A stretch of DNA of 64,000 bases from Albidovulum sediminis (GCF_025380365.1 NZ_JAOCQF010000001.1:744001-808000), one strand, 5' to 3'. Shown: positions 1-8,586, counted from the first letter of the stretch. Notes: generated from the letters alone by a model not told the origin. Numbers and translations are program-made.

Positions 1-729
1 TACGCGCTGACCGGCGAGGGGCAGCGGCTGATGGCGCACGCCACCCGGGTCGAGCAGGCGGTGACCGAGGCGATGGAGGAGGTGGGGGGCGAGGGGCCGG
101 GCCTCAGCGGGCAGATCCGGCTTGGCGCGCCCGATGGCAGCGCCAACTACCTGCTGCCGCAGATCGTGGCGCAGATCTGCGACGACCATCCAGGGCTCGA
201 GGTCCAGATCGTCGCCCAGCCGCGCGTCTTCAACCTGTCCAAGCGCGAGGCCGACATGGCGATCGCCGTCAGCCCGCCGGTCTCGGGGCACCTGACGGTG
301 CAGCGGCTGACCGACTACCGGCTGCACCTCGCCGCCTCGCGCGACTATCTCGACCGGCACCCGCCGATCCGGAGCCTTGCGGACCTGAAGCAGCACCGGA
401 CCATCGGCTACATCCAGGACCTGATCTTCGACAAGGAACTCGACTACCAGTCGGACGCCGGCATGGACAGCGTCACGCTCGCCTCGAACTCGGTCTCGGT
501 CCAGCTCAACTGGGTCAGGATCGGGGCGGGGATCGCGGTGGTGCACGACTTCGCGCTGCCCGCGCATCCGGGGCTGGTGAAGGTGCTGCCCGAGCTTCTG
601 TCGCTCAAGCGGTCCTTCTACCTGATCCGCCACCCCGAAGACCGCCGGGTGGAGCGGCTGAACCGCTTCGCCGAACTTCTCGCCCAGGGCGTCCGGCGCG
701 AGGTGGCGCGGCTGGAAGCCCTGTCTTGA
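1..729 (+). CDS. LysR-family transcriptional regulator, C-terminal part (5' end outside window)
   Basis: The frame is already open at base 1 and runs 242 codons to a TGA. The visible part is the effector-binding half of a LysR-type regulator: after a linker-like helix it has the typical QIRLGAPDGSANYLLPQIV start of the periplasmic-binding-protein-like domain, then a 'READMAIAVSPP' segment and 'HRTIGYIQD' near the hinge, as in many LysR proteins. The DNA-binding helix-turn-helix lies upstream of the window, so neither the true start nor the regulated gene can be seen. The target cannot be inferred from what is here; the next gene is co-oriented 56 bp downstream and has its own good ribosome site. 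Confidence 0.85.
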   Translation, partial: YALTGEGQRLMAHATRVEQAVTEAMEEVGGEGPGLSGQIRLGAPDGSANYLLPQIVAQICDDHPGLEVQIVAQPRVFNLSKREADMAIAVSPPVSGHLTVQRLTDYRLHLAASRDYLDRHPPIRSLADLKQHRTIGYIQDLIFDKELDYQSDAGMDSVTLASNSVSVQLNWVRIGAGIAVVHDFALPAHPGLVKVLPELLSLKRSFYLIRHPEDRRVERLNRFAELLAQGVRREVARLEALS

Positions 730-785
730 CAGAATGTTGCGTTGCGGTGACGCTGCGTAAAGTCCCTTTCCGTCAGGAGGTTGCC

Positions 786-1220
786 ATGCAGGTCCACCAG
801 ATCCTTCGCGCCAAGGCCCAGGCGAACGTGATCACGGTTGCGCCCGATATGTCGGTCGCCGATGCGGCGCGGCTTCTGGCCGAGCGCCGGATCGGCGCGG
901 TGATCGTGTCGAAGGACGGCAAGGTGCCGCTCGGCATCCTGTCGGAGCGCGACATCGTGCGCGACCTCGGCCGCCGCGGGACCGACTGCATGGCCGATAC
1001 CGTCGACGTGCTGATGACGCGCAACCTTGTCACCTGCGCGCCGGGCGATTCGGCAGACCAGGTGCTGGAGCAGATGACGGCGGGGCGCTTCCGCCACATG
1101 CCGGTGATGGCGGGGGGCGAGATGGTCGGCATCATCTCCATCGGCGACGTGGTTGCTGCGCGCATCTCCGAACTGGCGATGGAGAAGGAGGCGCTGGCCG
1201 GGATGATCATGGGCAACTGA
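786..1220 (+). CDS. Tandem CBS-domain protein
   Basis: A 144-aa soluble protein made almost entirely of two CBS domains, about residues 8-65 and 75-132, each with the usual GXXXG/S..D ending ('GILSERDIVRDL', 'GIISIGDVVAARI'). Stand-alone CBS pairs bind adenosyl ligands such as AMP, ATP or SAM and act as energy or ligand sensors for partner proteins; the partner is unknown here. The start was placed at the ATG behind AGGAGG-N4 rather than at an upstream in-frame ATG that would overlap the LysR gene. It is followed after about 75 bp by coaD on the same strand. Confidence 0.85.
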   Translation: MQVHQILRAKAQANVITVAPDMSVADAARLLAERRIGAVIVSKDGKVPLGILSERDIVRDLGRRGTDCMADTVDVLMTRNLVTCAPGDSADQVLEQMTAGRFRHMPVMAGGEMVGIISIGDVVAARISELAMEKEALAGMIMGN

Positions 1221-1296
1221 CACCGCCGGGCTTGCAATCGCGCGCGCAATATCGTTGCGTCCTCGCGTCACTGGCGCGTCAGGAAAGGACAGGTCC

Positions 1297-1794
1297 ATGC
1301 GCATCGGCCTTTACCCCGGCACCTTCGATCCGATCACGCTGGGACATACCGACATCATCCAGCGCGCCATGGCGCTGGTCGACCGGCTGGTGATCGGGGT
1401 CGCGATCAACCGCGACAAGGGGCCGCTCTTCAGCCTCGAGGAACGGGTCGCGATGGTCGAGGCCGAATGCGGCCCCATCATCGCGAAGACGGGCGGGGAG
1501 ATCGTCGTCCACCCGTTCGAGAACCTGCTGATCGACTGCGCCCGCGACGTCGGCGCCAGCGTGATCGTGCGGGGGCTGCGGGCGGTGGCCGATTTCGAGT
1601 ACGAATTCCAGATGGTCGGCATGAACCGGGCGATGGACGACAGCGTGGAGACGGTGTTCCTGATGGCCGACGCGCGCCGCCAGGCGATTGCCTCTAAACT
1701 GGTCAAGGAAATCGCGCGCCTTGGAGGCGATGTCTCGAAGTTCGTGACACCCGACGTGCGGTCGGCCCTCTACGGCAAGTTCGTGCGGGCGTGA
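1297..1794 (+). CDS. coaD: Phosphopantetheine adenylyltransferase
   Basis: Catalyses the fourth step of coenzyme A synthesis, ATP plus 4'-phosphopantetheine to dephospho-CoA. The 165-aa length is normal for CoaD. The nucleotidyltransferase signature is at the N-terminus (YPGTFDPITLGH, with the T/HxGH motif), followed by the conserved RGLRAVADFEYEFQM block around residue 88 and SKLVKEIARLGGDV near the C-terminus. The chosen ATG follows AAAGGACAGGTCC; an upstream in-frame ATG would add 14 non-conserved residues. It converges with the GFA-type gene with only 7 bp between stops and no obvious terminator. Confidence 0.97.
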   Translation: MRIGLYPGTFDPITLGHTDIIQRAMALVDRLVIGVAINRDKGPLFSLEERVAMVEAECGPIIAKTGGEIVVHPFENLLIDCARDVGASVIVRGLRAVADFEYEFQMVGMNRAMDDSVETVFLMADARRQAIASKLVKEIARLGGDVSKFVTPDVRSALYGKFVRA

Positions 1795-1801
1795 TCGCGG
1801 G

Positions 1802-2254
1802 TCACGCCGACCCGCCGCGCGCCCAGGCCGCCATCAGCTCCGGCATCTCGTCGCTTCTGAAGGACGGCAGGCCATCGTCGAACCGATACCATGACAGCCG
1901 CGATTCGACGCATTGGTGCGAAGTCGGCACCACACGTTCGCTGTCGTCGAGACTGCCGGCCGAGACATTGTCCCACTCCGGTTTCTCGCCGTTCAGCGAT
2001 GCCCAGATGATGCGCGAACCGCAGGCGTCGCAGAAGCCGCGCGTGCCGAAGGGCGAGGACTGGTAGAACTTCGGCTCCGCCCCCTCATAGCGCAGCGTTC
2101 CGGGCACCAGCAACACGCCGATCTCCGCCGGGGCGCCGGTCGACTTCTGGCAGATCCGGCATTGGCAGTAATAGGCGTCCCGGACATAGGCCTCGGCCGC
2201 ATAGCGGACCTCGCCGCAGAGGCACCCCCCGGTCACCGGTTCTGCGTCGGCCAT
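1802..2254 (-). CDS. GFA (glutathione-dependent formaldehyde-activating-like, DUF636) zinc protein
   Basis: A 150-aa protein of the Gfa/CENP-V family. The zinc-ligand cysteines are visible as CLCG near residue 10, CQCRIC near residue 32 and CDACGS near residue 80. Members include a debated glutathione-formaldehyde adduct enzyme and many proteins of unknown role, so no reaction is assigned. The ATG at 2254 was preferred over one 18 codons upstream because it lies just after a GGGGGGAA Shine-Dalgarno and starts the conserved part. That Shine-Dalgarno is the 3' arm of an 8-bp hairpin. The gene follows gap on the same strand after 72 bp and may be cotranscribed with it. Confidence 0.85.
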   Translation of the reverse strand: MADAEPVTGGCLCGEVRYAAEAYVRDAYYCQCRICQKSTGAPAEIGVLLVPGTLRYEGAEPKFYQSSPFGTRGFCDACGSRIIWASLNGEKPEWDNVSAGSLDDSERVVPTSHQCVESRLSWYRFDDGLPSFRSDEMPELMAAWARGGSA

Positions 2255-2260
2255 GTCGAT

Positions 2261-2283
2261 TTCCCCCCAAGGACAGGGGGGAA
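2261..2283 (-). promoter_or_regulatory. Hairpin that includes the Shine-Dalgarno of the GFA-type gene
   Basis: On the minus strand TTCCCCCC, a 7-nt loop and GGGGGGAA form a perfect 8-bp stem, and the 3' arm is the purine-rich ribosome site 6 nt before the ATG. If folded, it would hide the ribosome site; it could also damp readthrough from gap. There is no U tract, so it is not a standard intrinsic terminator. Confidence 0.4.
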
Positions 2284-2326
2284 GTCTAGCAGCGTTCGGC
2301 CGATCCAAGAAGCGGCTTGCGGGACC

Positions 2327-3328
2327 TCAGATCAGCCGGCCCATTGCCACCGCGGTATCGGCCATGCGGTTGGAGAAACCCCATTCGTTGTCGTACCAGC
2401 TGAGGATGCGGCACATCCGCCCCTCCAGCACCTTGGTCTGGTCGAAATGGAAGATCGACGACCGCGGGTCGTGGTTGAAGTCGGAGGAGACGTTCTTGAA
2501 CTCGGTGTAGCCGAGGATGCCCTTCAGCTCCCCGTCGGCGGCGGCGCGGATGGCGGCGTTGATCTCCTCGACCGAGGTGTCGCGGGCGGCCTCGAAGACG
2601 AAATCGACGACCGAGACATTGGGCGTCGGCACCCGGATCGCCACGCCGTCAAGCCGGCCCTTCAGTTCCGGCAGCACGAGGCCCACCGCCTTCGCAGCAC
2701 CTGTCGAGGTTGGGATCATGGAAAGGGCCGCCGCGCGGGCGCGGTACAGGTCCTTGTGCATGGTGTCGAGCGTCGGCTGGTCACCGGTGTAGCTGTGGAT
2801 CGTGGTCATGAAGCCCTTGGCGATGCCGATGGCGTCGTTCAGCACCTTGGCGACCGGGGAAAGGCAGTTGGTGGTGCAGGAGGCGTTGGAGACGACGATG
2901 TCGTCGCGCGTCAGCGTGGCGTGGTTGACGCCGAAGACGATGGTCTTGTCCGCGCCCTCGCCGGGGGCGGAGATGAGGACGCGCTTCGACCCGTTTTCCA
3001 GGTGGGCCGCGCATTTTTCCTTCGAGGTGAAGATGCCGGTGCATTCCAGCACCACGTCGACATCCGCCCAGGGCAGGTCGGCGGGGTTCTTCAGCGCGGT
3101 CACCTGCATCGGCCCGCGACCGACGTCGATCGTGGTTTCGGTGGTGCGGACCTCGGCCGGGAAGCGGCCATGGACGCTGTCGAAGCGCAGGAGGTGCGCG
3201 TTCGTCTCGACCGGGCCGAGGTCGTTGATCGCCACCACCTCGATGTCGGTGCGGCCCGACTCGACGATCGCGCGCAGCACGTTGCGCCCGATCCGCCCGA
3301 ACCCGTTGATCGCCACCTTGACTGCCAT
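2327..3328 (-). CDS. gap: Glyceraldehyde-3-phosphate dehydrogenase, type I (NAD-type)
   Basis: A 333-aa phosphorylating GAPDH. The Rossmann motif GFGRIGR starts at residue 9; the catalytic cysteine is C151 in SNASCTTNC, with the partner histidine H178. The second beta strand ends in INDLG, with the aspartate (D36) that selects NAD over NADP in this family. Loop residues at the classical 187/188 positions are T189-M190. The ATG follows an AAGGCA ribosome site. Upstream, 44 bp from the start, is a TGTTAGCGGTAAC box shared with gap2 and tkt. It is one of two GAPDH genes in the same orientation and most likely the glycolytic copy, though both share the same active-site set. Confidence 0.97.
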   Translation of the reverse strand: MAVKVAINGFGRIGRNVLRAIVESGRTDIEVVAINDLGPVETNAHLLRFDSVHGRFPAEVRTTETTIDVGRGPMQVTALKNPADLPWADVDVVLECTGIFTSKEKCAAHLENGSKRVLISAPGEGADKTIVFGVNHATLTRDDIVVSNASCTTNCLSPVAKVLNDAIGIAKGFMTTIHSYTGDQPTLDTMHKDLYRARAAALSMIPTSTGAAKAVGLVLPELKGRLDGVAIRVPTPNVSVVDFVFEAARDTSVEEINAAIRAAADGELKGILGYTEFKNVSSDFNHDPRSSIFHFDQTKVLEGRMCRILSWYDNEWGFSNRMADTAVAMGRLI

Positions 3329-3371
3329 TGCCTTGTCCTCCGTCCAGACCGGGCCGCCGCCCGCGCGCTTG

Positions 3372-3385
3372 CGTTACCGCTAACA
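3372..3385 (-). promoter_or_regulatory. TGTTAGCG-type operator upstream of gap
   Basis: On the minus strand TGTTAGCGGTAACG, a near-palindrome (GTTA/TAAC arms), 44 bp before the gap start. The same TGTTAGC core occurs twice before gap2 and once before tkt. The shape is typical of LacI-family operators; CceR of Rhodobacter is the natural candidate regulator, recalled and not tested. Confidence 0.55.
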
Positions 3386-3423
3386 TCAAGTGGCAAGCGA
3401 AAGTCAACAGAAGAGTGACCCGA

Positions 3424-3567
3424 TCAGCGCCAGAAGGCCAGATACTCGATCACATCAGCGAGTTTTTTCGCGAGGAACAGCGAACCGGCCCCCCCGTACA
3501 CCGCGACATCGGTGACAAGGGCGCCAAGGATCAGAAGGCCCAGGGCCAGGGCGATGCGGTTCGTCAT
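3424..3567 (-). CDS. 47-aa single-pass membrane protein between the two gap genes
   Basis: A 47-codon frame, starting MTNRIALALGLLILGAL, is one hydrophobic helix (about residues 5-25), a glycine-rich turn with an aromatic (VYGGAGSLF), and an amphipathic tail with KKLADVIEYLAFWR. It lies 30 bp downstream of the gap2 stop and upstream of gap on the same strand, so it probably sits on the gap2 transcript. Base use matches a coding frame. I do not recognise a named family. The ribosome site is weak: GGAG is about 26 bp upstream and a GGGGGC/GCCCCC hairpin lies between. It could help tether or regulate GAPDH, but that is speculation from position only. Confidence 0.6.
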   Translation of the reverse strand: MTNRIALALGLLILGALVTDVAVYGGAGSLFLAKKLADVIEYLAFWR

Positions 3568-3597
3568 GGGCGGGGGCAGGCGGCCCCCAGCGGCTCC

Positions 3598-4602
3598 TTA
3601 TTGCAGGAGCCGCCCCATCGCCCCGGCCACATCGGCCATCCGGCAGGAGAAGCCCCATTCGTTGTCGTACCAGGCCAGGACCCGGACGGTGCGCTTGCCC
3701 ACCACCTTGGTCTGGTCCGGCGCGAAGATAGAGGAGAAGGGCGTGTGGTTGAAGTCGATCGAGACCTTCGGTTCGGGGTCATAGGACATGACCATGCCCA
3801 TGTAGCCTGCCGCGGCTTCCCTTACGATTTCGTTGACGTCGGCGACCGTCACGTCCTTGCCCGCGACGAAGGTCAGGTCCACCGCCGAGACGTTGGGCGT
3901 GGGCACCCGGATCGCGGTGCCGTCAAGCTTGCCCGCAAGCTCCGGCAGCACCTCTCCCAGCGCCTTGGCGGCCCCGGTCGAGGTCGGGATCATCGCCATC
4001 GCGGCGGCGCGGGCACGGTAAAGGTCCTTGTGCCGGCGGTCGAGCGTCGGCTGGTCGCCGGTGTAGCTGTGGATCGTCGTCATGATCCCCGACTCGATGC
4101 CGATGGCGTCGTTGAGCACCTTGGCCAGCGGCGCGAGGCAGTTCGTCGTGCACGACCCGTTCGAGACGACCAGATGCTCGGCCCGCAGTTCGCGGTGGTT
4201 GACGCCGTAGACCACGGTCTTGTCCGCGCGCTTCGCCGGGGCGGAGACGAGAACGCGCCTGGCCCCGCGCGTCAGGTGGACGGCGGCCTTGTCGCGGTCA
4301 TTGAACTTGCCGGTACATTCCAGCACCACGTCGACGCCGTCCCAGTCCAGTTCGGAGGGCTCGTAGGTCGACATCACCTCGATCGGGCCGCGGCCGAGGT
4401 CGAGCGTGTTGCCCGCGACCTTGACCGGCCCTGAAAAGCGCCCGTGCACGCTGTCGTATTTCAGCAGGTGGGCGTTTGTCTCGATCGGGCCGGTCGCGTT
4501 GATCTTCACGACCTGCACGTCGTTGCGCGCGGCTTCCGCGATGTGGGCCAGCGTGCAGCGGCCGATCCGGCCGAATCCGTTTATGCCGATGGTAACCGTC
4601 AT
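3598..4602 (-). CDS. gap: Glyceraldehyde-3-phosphate dehydrogenase, second copy (predicted NADP-tolerant)
   Basis: A 334-aa type I GAPDH colinear with the neighbouring copy: GFGRIGR at residue 9, catalytic C151 in SNGSCTTNC, H178 in the TTIHSY segment. The coenzyme pocket differs. The NAD-selecting aspartate is absent (INATG, A36 where the other copy has D36), and the two loop residues facing the adenosine ribose are R189-R190 instead of the usual Leu-Pro. In the GAPDH family loss of that Asp and a more polar or basic loop go with NADP use, so a gluconeogenic or biosynthetic role is inferred. The start was set at the ATG after AGGAGA; a longer in-frame extension lacks family similarity. Two operator-like repeats lie 125-158 bp upstream. 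Confidence 0.95.
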   Translation of the reverse strand: MTVTIGINGFGRIGRCTLAHIAEAARNDVQVVKINATGPIETNAHLLKYDSVHGRFSGPVKVAGNTLDLGRGPIEVMSTYEPSELDWDGVDVVLECTGKFNDRDKAAVHLTRGARRVLVSAPAKRADKTVVYGVNHRELRAEHLVVSNGSCTTNCLAPLAKVLNDAIGIESGIMTTIHSYTGDQPTLDRRHKDLYRARAAAMAMIPTSTGAAKALGEVLPELAGKLDGTAIRVPTPNVSAVDLTFVAGKDVTVADVNEIVREAAAGYMGMVMSYDPEPKVSIDFNHTPFSSIFAPDQTKVVGKRTVRVLAWYDNEWGFSCRMADVAGAMGRLLQ

Positions 4603-4726
4603 GTCACTTCTCCTGATCCACGCGCCTGTGCATCGCCCGGCGGGCGGGGCGGCATGCGGCTGCATACGACTCCCCCCGTTCCCGGATACCAGTGCCATTG
4701 CGCCAAGAAAACCCGCCCTTTCAAGA

Positions 4727-4760
4727 TGTTAGCGAAAACACTGGGGTGTTAGCGAAAACA
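4727..4760. promoter_or_regulatory. Two direct copies of TGTTAGCGAAAACA upstream of gap2
   Basis: Two identical 14-bp boxes begin exactly 20 bp apart, about two helical turns, in the 262-bp space between gap2 and the divergent DUF808 gene. They match the gap and tkt boxes in their first seven bases. A dimeric LacI-type repressor or activator binding both on one face of the DNA is the simplest reading. They could act on either divergent gene. Confidence 0.6.
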
Positions 4761-4864
4761 GGCGCATCAAAGGGTCCGTCGCGACCGTTTCGTGTCCGTT
4801 TCCGCCACCCGCTTGCCAGACCCGCGCGTTCGGATAGGGTGGCGCCAATGATGCGGAGAGGGAC

Positions 4865-5824
4865 ATGAGCGGCTTACTCGCACTTCTGGACGATGTGGCG
4901 GCGATCGCCAAGGTGGCCGCGACCTCGCTCGACGATATCGCCGGGGCCGCGGCGAAGGCGGGGACCAAGGCGGCCGGTGTCGTCATCGACGACGCGGCGG
5001 TGACGCCGAAGTACGTGCACGGCTTCGAGGCCAACCGCGAACTGCCGATCATCGGCCGCATCGCGATGGGCTCGCTCAAGAACAAGCTGATCATCCTGCT
5101 GCCGGCGGCCCTTCTCCTCTCGGCCTTCCTGCCGGGGGCGATCACGCCGATCCTCGCGGTCGGCGGGGCCTATCTGTGCTTCGAAGGGGCGGAGAAGGTG
5201 TTTCACGCGCTTCTCCCGCATGCCGATCACGAGGTGGAGGAGGATTTCGACGTCAAGGATCCCGCGCATCTGGAGGAGGAGAAGGTCGCGGGCGCGATCA
5301 AGACCGACTTCATCCTGTCGGCCGAGATCATGACCATCGCGCTGGCCGCCATTCCCGACAGCGGCTTCCTGATGGAGGCGACGGCGCTGGCGATCACCGG
5401 CGCGGGGATCACCGTGGCCGTCTACGGCAGCGTGGCACTGATCGTGAAGATGGATGACATCGGGCTGTACCTCGCCCGCAGGGGGCGGCTTGGCCTGACG
5501 CGCGCGCTCGGGCGCGGGCTGGTCATCGCGATGCCGAAGCTGATGACCTTCCTCTCCACGGTCGGCACCGCGGCGATGCTCTGGGTCGGCGGGTCAATCG
5601 TCATCCACGGGCTGGAATATGCCGGGCTCGACTGGCTTGGCCATCACATCCACGACTGGGCCGCCGCGGCGGGCCATGCGGTGCCGGCGGCCACCGGCGC
5701 GGTCGAGTGGCTGGCGAAGGCGACGCTGGACGGGGTGTTCGGGCTGGCGCTCGGGATCGCGCTGATCCCGGTGGCGACGCGGCTTGTCGGGCCGCTCTGG
5801 CAGCGCGCCTTCGGACGGGCCTGA
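4865..5824 (+). CDS. DUF808 family inner membrane protein
   Basis: A 319-aa polytopic membrane protein. The N-terminus (GLLALLDDVAAIAKVAA, then TPKYVHGF around residue 47) is the hallmark of the DUF808 family, which includes E. coli YedI. Hydrophobic spans lie near residues 76-105, 150-205 and 225-315. No biochemical role is known for the family. The ATG follows GGAGAGGGAC. It is divergent from gap2, converges with tkt, and shares the intergenic region that carries the two TGTTAGCG boxes. Confidence 0.85.
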   Translation: MSGLLALLDDVAAIAKVAATSLDDIAGAAAKAGTKAAGVVIDDAAVTPKYVHGFEANRELPIIGRIAMGSLKNKLIILLPAALLLSAFLPGAITPILAVGGAYLCFEGAEKVFHALLPHADHEVEEDFDVKDPAHLEEEKVAGAIKTDFILSAEIMTIALAAIPDSGFLMEATALAITGAGITVAVYGSVALIVKMDDIGLYLARRGRLGLTRALGRGLVIAMPKLMTFLSTVGTAAMLWVGGSIVIHGLEYAGLDWLGHHIHDWAAAAGHAVPAATGAVEWLAKATLDGVFGLALGIALIPVATRLVGPLWQRAFGRA

Positions 5825-5846
5825 GCGCGCGCCGCAAGGGCGACGG

Positions 5847-5873
5847 GGGCCGCACCCGTGCGGGGCGCGGCCC
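5847..5873. terminator. Possible bidirectional hairpin between DUF808 gene and tkt
   Basis: GGGCCGC and GCGGCCC pair as a 7-bp GC stem with a further small CCC/GGG inner pairing. It lies between two convergent stops. No clear U run follows on either strand, so terminator function is uncertain. Confidence 0.35.
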
Positions 5874-5882
5874 GGTCTTCGG

Positions 5883-7901
5883 TCAGAGCAGCGCGCGCGC
5901 CTTGGCCGCGACCGCCTCGGCGGTGATGCCGAATTCGGCGTAAAGCCGTTCTGCCGGGGCCGAGGCGCCGAAGCCCTCCATCCCGACGAAGGCCGCCTTC
6001 TTCTCGCTGCCGCGCTCGCCCAGCAACAGCCGGTCCCAGGGCTGGCGCACCGCCGCCTCGACCGCGACGCGGACGGGGCCTGCGGGCAGGACGCGCTTGC
6101 GGTAGGCCTCGGGCTGGGCCGCGAACAGTTCCATGCAGGGGACGGAGACGACGCGGGTGCCGATCCCCTCGGCCTCAAGCGCCGCGCGCGCCTTCAGCGC
6201 GATCTCCACCTCCGAACCGGTGGCCATCAGGATCACCTGGCGCCTGGCCGTCGCCTCGGCCAGCACATAAGCCCCCTGCGCGGTCAGGTTCCTTGCGGTG
6301 TGGGCGGTGCGGACCGTGGGCAGGTTCTGGCGGCTGAGGGCCAGGACCGAGGGCGTATTGGCCGAGGTCAGCGCAAGCTCCCAGGCCTCGGCCGTTTCCA
6401 CCAGGTCGGCGGGGCGGAAGGTCCAGGTGTTGGGGGTCGCCCGGCAAATCGCCAGATGCTCGACCGGCTGGTGGGTCGGGCCATCCTCGCCCAGGCCGAT
6501 GGAATCGTGCGTCATCACATAGACCGAAGGCACCCCCATCAGCGCCGACAGTCGCATCGCGCCGCGGGCATAGTCGGTGAAGCACAGGAAGGTGCCGCCA
6601 TAGGGGCGCACGCCGCCGTGCAGCGCCATGCCGTTCATCGCCGCGGCCATCCCGTGTTCGCGGATACCGTAGTGGACATGCCGGCCCTTGCGGTTCTCGG
6701 GCGTGAAGATGCCGAGGTCGGCAGTCTTGGTCAGGTTCGACCCGGTCAGGTCGGCCGAGCCGCCGATGGTTTCCGGCATCACCGGGTTCACCGCCGCCAG
6801 CACCATTTCGCTGGCCTTGCGGGTGGCGACCTTGGTTCCCTTCTCCGACGCTTCCTTCTTCACGCCGCGGATCGCGGCGGCCAGCCGTTTCGGCGCGGTG
6901 CCGGCCATCTGGCGCTCGAACTCCACGCGCCGTGCCGGGGACAGGGCGGCCAGCCGCGCCTCCCACTCCGCCCGTGCGGTGGCGCCGCGCGCGCCGATCG
7001 CGCGCCAGGCCTTCAGGATGTCGGCGGGGATGACGAAGGCATCATGATCCCAGCCGTAGATCGCCTTCGTCGCCTTGATCTCGTCGGGACCCAGCGGAGA
7101 GCCGTGGGCACCGGCGCTGTCCTGCTTCTTCGGGCTGCCGAAGCCGATGTGGGTCTTGCAGTCCACCAGAACCGGGCGATCGGACCGTTTGGCGGCACTC
7201 AGCGCGCGGTCGATGTCGTCTGGGTCGTGGCCGTCGCAGGACAGCACCGTCCAGCCCGCGGCGGCGAAGCGCGCGCGCTGGTCGGTCACGTCCGACATCG
7301 AGATCGGGCCGTCGATCGAGATGTTGTTGTTGTCCCAAAGGACGATCAGCCGGCTGAGGCGCTGCATCCCGGCAAGGCCGATCGCCTCGTGGCTGATCCC
7401 CTCCATCAGGCAGCCGTCGCCGGCGATGACCCAGGTGCGGTGGTCCACGACCTTCGCGCCGAAGCGGGCGCGCAGGCTCTCCTCGGCCATGGCGAAGCCC
7501 ACGGCGTTGGCGATGCCCTGGCCGAGCGGCCCGGTCGTCGTTTCCACCCCCGAGGCGTGGCCGTATTCCGGATGGCCCGCGGTGATCGCGCCCCACTGGC
7601 GGAAGTTGCGGATCTGCTCCAGCGTCATGTCCTCATACCCGGTCAGGTGGAGGAGCGCGTAAAGCAGCATCGAGCCATGCCCGGCCGAGAGGATGAAGCG
7701 GTCGCGGTCGGCCCATTTTGGCGCCGAGGCGTCGAATTTCAGGTGCTTTTCGAACAGCACGGTGGCCACGTCGGCCATGCCCATCGGCATGCCCGGATGA
7801 CCGGAATTCGCGGCCTGGACCGCATCCATCGCCAGCGCGCGGATGGCGCAGGCCTTCTTCCAGTGGTCGGCGTGTCTGTCGCGAAGCGTGGCGATGTCCA
7901 A
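5883..7901 (-). CDS. tkt: Transketolase
   Basis: Thiamine-diphosphate enzyme that moves two-carbon ketol units in the pentose phosphate and Calvin cycles. The 672-aa length fits the family. Visible marks are [19 protein letters not shown] near the N-terminus, the thiamine-binding GDGCLMEG...NNN segment around residues 150-185, and the C-terminal [15 protein letters not shown] block. The start was set at TTG, giving the family-typical [17 protein letters not shown]-terminus; it follows AAGGACCGGGCCC. An ATG 22 codons upstream would add unrelated residues. A TGTTAGCC box lies about 115 bp upstream, and a coiled-coil protein gene is divergent. Confidence 0.96.
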   Translation of the reverse strand: MDIATLRDRHADHWKKACAIRALAMDAVQAANSGHPGMPMGMADVATVLFEKHLKFDASAPKWADRDRFILSAGHGSMLLYALLHLTGYEDMTLEQIRNFRQWGAITAGHPEYGHASGVETTTGPLGQGIANAVGFAMAEESLRARFGAKVVDHRTWVIAGDGCLMEGISHEAIGLAGMQRLSRLIVLWDNNNISIDGPISMSDVTDQRARFAAAGWTVLSCDGHDPDDIDRALSAAKRSDRPVLVDCKTHIGFGSPKKQDSAGAHGSPLGPDEIKATKAIYGWDHDAFVIPADILKAWRAIGARGATARAEWEARLAALSPARRVEFERQMAGTAPKRLAAAIRGVKKEASEKGTKVATRKASEMVLAAVNPVMPETIGGSADLTGSNLTKTADLGIFTPENRKGRHVHYGIREHGMAAAMNGMALHGGVRPYGGTFLCFTDYARGAMRLSALMGVPSVYVMTHDSIGLGEDGPTHQPVEHLAICRATPNTWTFRPADLVETAEAWELALTSANTPSVLALSRQNLPTVRTAHTARNLTAQGAYVLAEATARRQVILMATGSEVEIALKARAALEAEGIGTRVVSVPCMELFAAQPEAYRKRVLPAGPVRVAVEAAVRQPWDRLLLGERGSEKKAAFVGMEGFGASAPAERLYAEFGITAEAVAAKARALL

Positions 7902-8013
7902 GGGCCCGGTCCTTCTTTCCGCAATGGGGTGTCGCGCGCTTGATAGCAGCCATCCGGGCAAGATCAAGCGCAGCCCCTAAGGCATTGGGGGGAAAGGGGC
8001 AGAAAAGCCCGCC

Positions 8014-8027
8014 CGGTTTGGCTAACA
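8014..8027 (-). promoter_or_regulatory. TGTTAGC box upstream of tkt
   Basis: On the minus strand TGTTAGCCAAACCG. Seven leading bases are identical to the gap and gap2 boxes and the AAAC half is partly kept. It lies about 113 bp before the TTG start. Confidence 0.45.
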
Positions 8028-8124
8028 TGGGCGGCACAGGCGCGCGCGGCCGATTCGGGGCGGCGCGGGCCGGCCGGCGGGCGCGGGTTCGCGGGCAGGG
8101 GAACGGCGGAAGGGGCAGGGCGAC

Positions 8125-8586
8125 ATGAGCGATATCACCGAACTCGAACGCCGGGTGTCGGCGGCACTGTCGCGGATCGACCGGGCGCTGGATGCGCAGG
8201 CCCGCCCGATGGCCGAGGATCCCGCGCTGCGCGAGGCGCTGGAGACCGAGCGGGCGGCCAACGCCCAGCTGACCGAACGGGTGCGCGCGATCAAGGAAAA
8301 GCAGGAAATCATCGTCAGCGCGCTGGAACGCAAGGTCGCGCAACTGACGCGCCAGCTCGATGCCTCCTCTCGCGAACTCGCGCGGCAGCGGGCGGTCAAC
8401 GTCGATCTCGTGGAAACCAACCGGATGCTGAACGACGCCGCGCGCGGCACGCTCGCCTCGCCCGAACTGGTGAACGCGGCGCTGGAAAGCGAGCTGGCCG
8501 CGCTCCGCGCCGAGCGGCAGGCCGAACTGGTCGAGATCGAGGAGATCATGGCCGAACTGAAACCCCTGATCGGAGAGGTGGCCTGA
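8125..8586 (+). CDS. Coiled-coil protein upstream of zapA
   Basis: A 153-aa, highly charged helical protein (heptad-like Leu/Ala spacing through residues 30-145, for example ERAANAQLTERVRAIKEKQ) with no signal peptide or membrane helix. It overlaps zapA by one base (TGATG), so the two are translationally coupled. Proteins of this type commonly precede zapA in Rhodobacteraceae; a role with ZapA at the division site is inferred from this linkage alone. The ATG follows GGGGCAGGGCGAC. Confidence 0.75.
   Translation: MSDITELERRVSAALSRIDRALDAQARPMAEDPALREALETERAANAQLTERVRAIKEKQEIIVSALERKVAQLTRQLDASSRELARQRAVNVDLVETNRMLNDAARGTLASPELVNAALESELAALRAERQAELVEIEEIMAELKPLIGEVA

Noticed and set aside
1913-3418. 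501-codon frame antisense to gap
   Set aside because: gap on the minus strand is unambiguous; the plus-strand frame has no recognisable domain.
5784-7943. 719-codon frame antisense to transketolase
   Set aside because: Shadow of tkt; the translated sequence is low-complexity and no domain can be seen.
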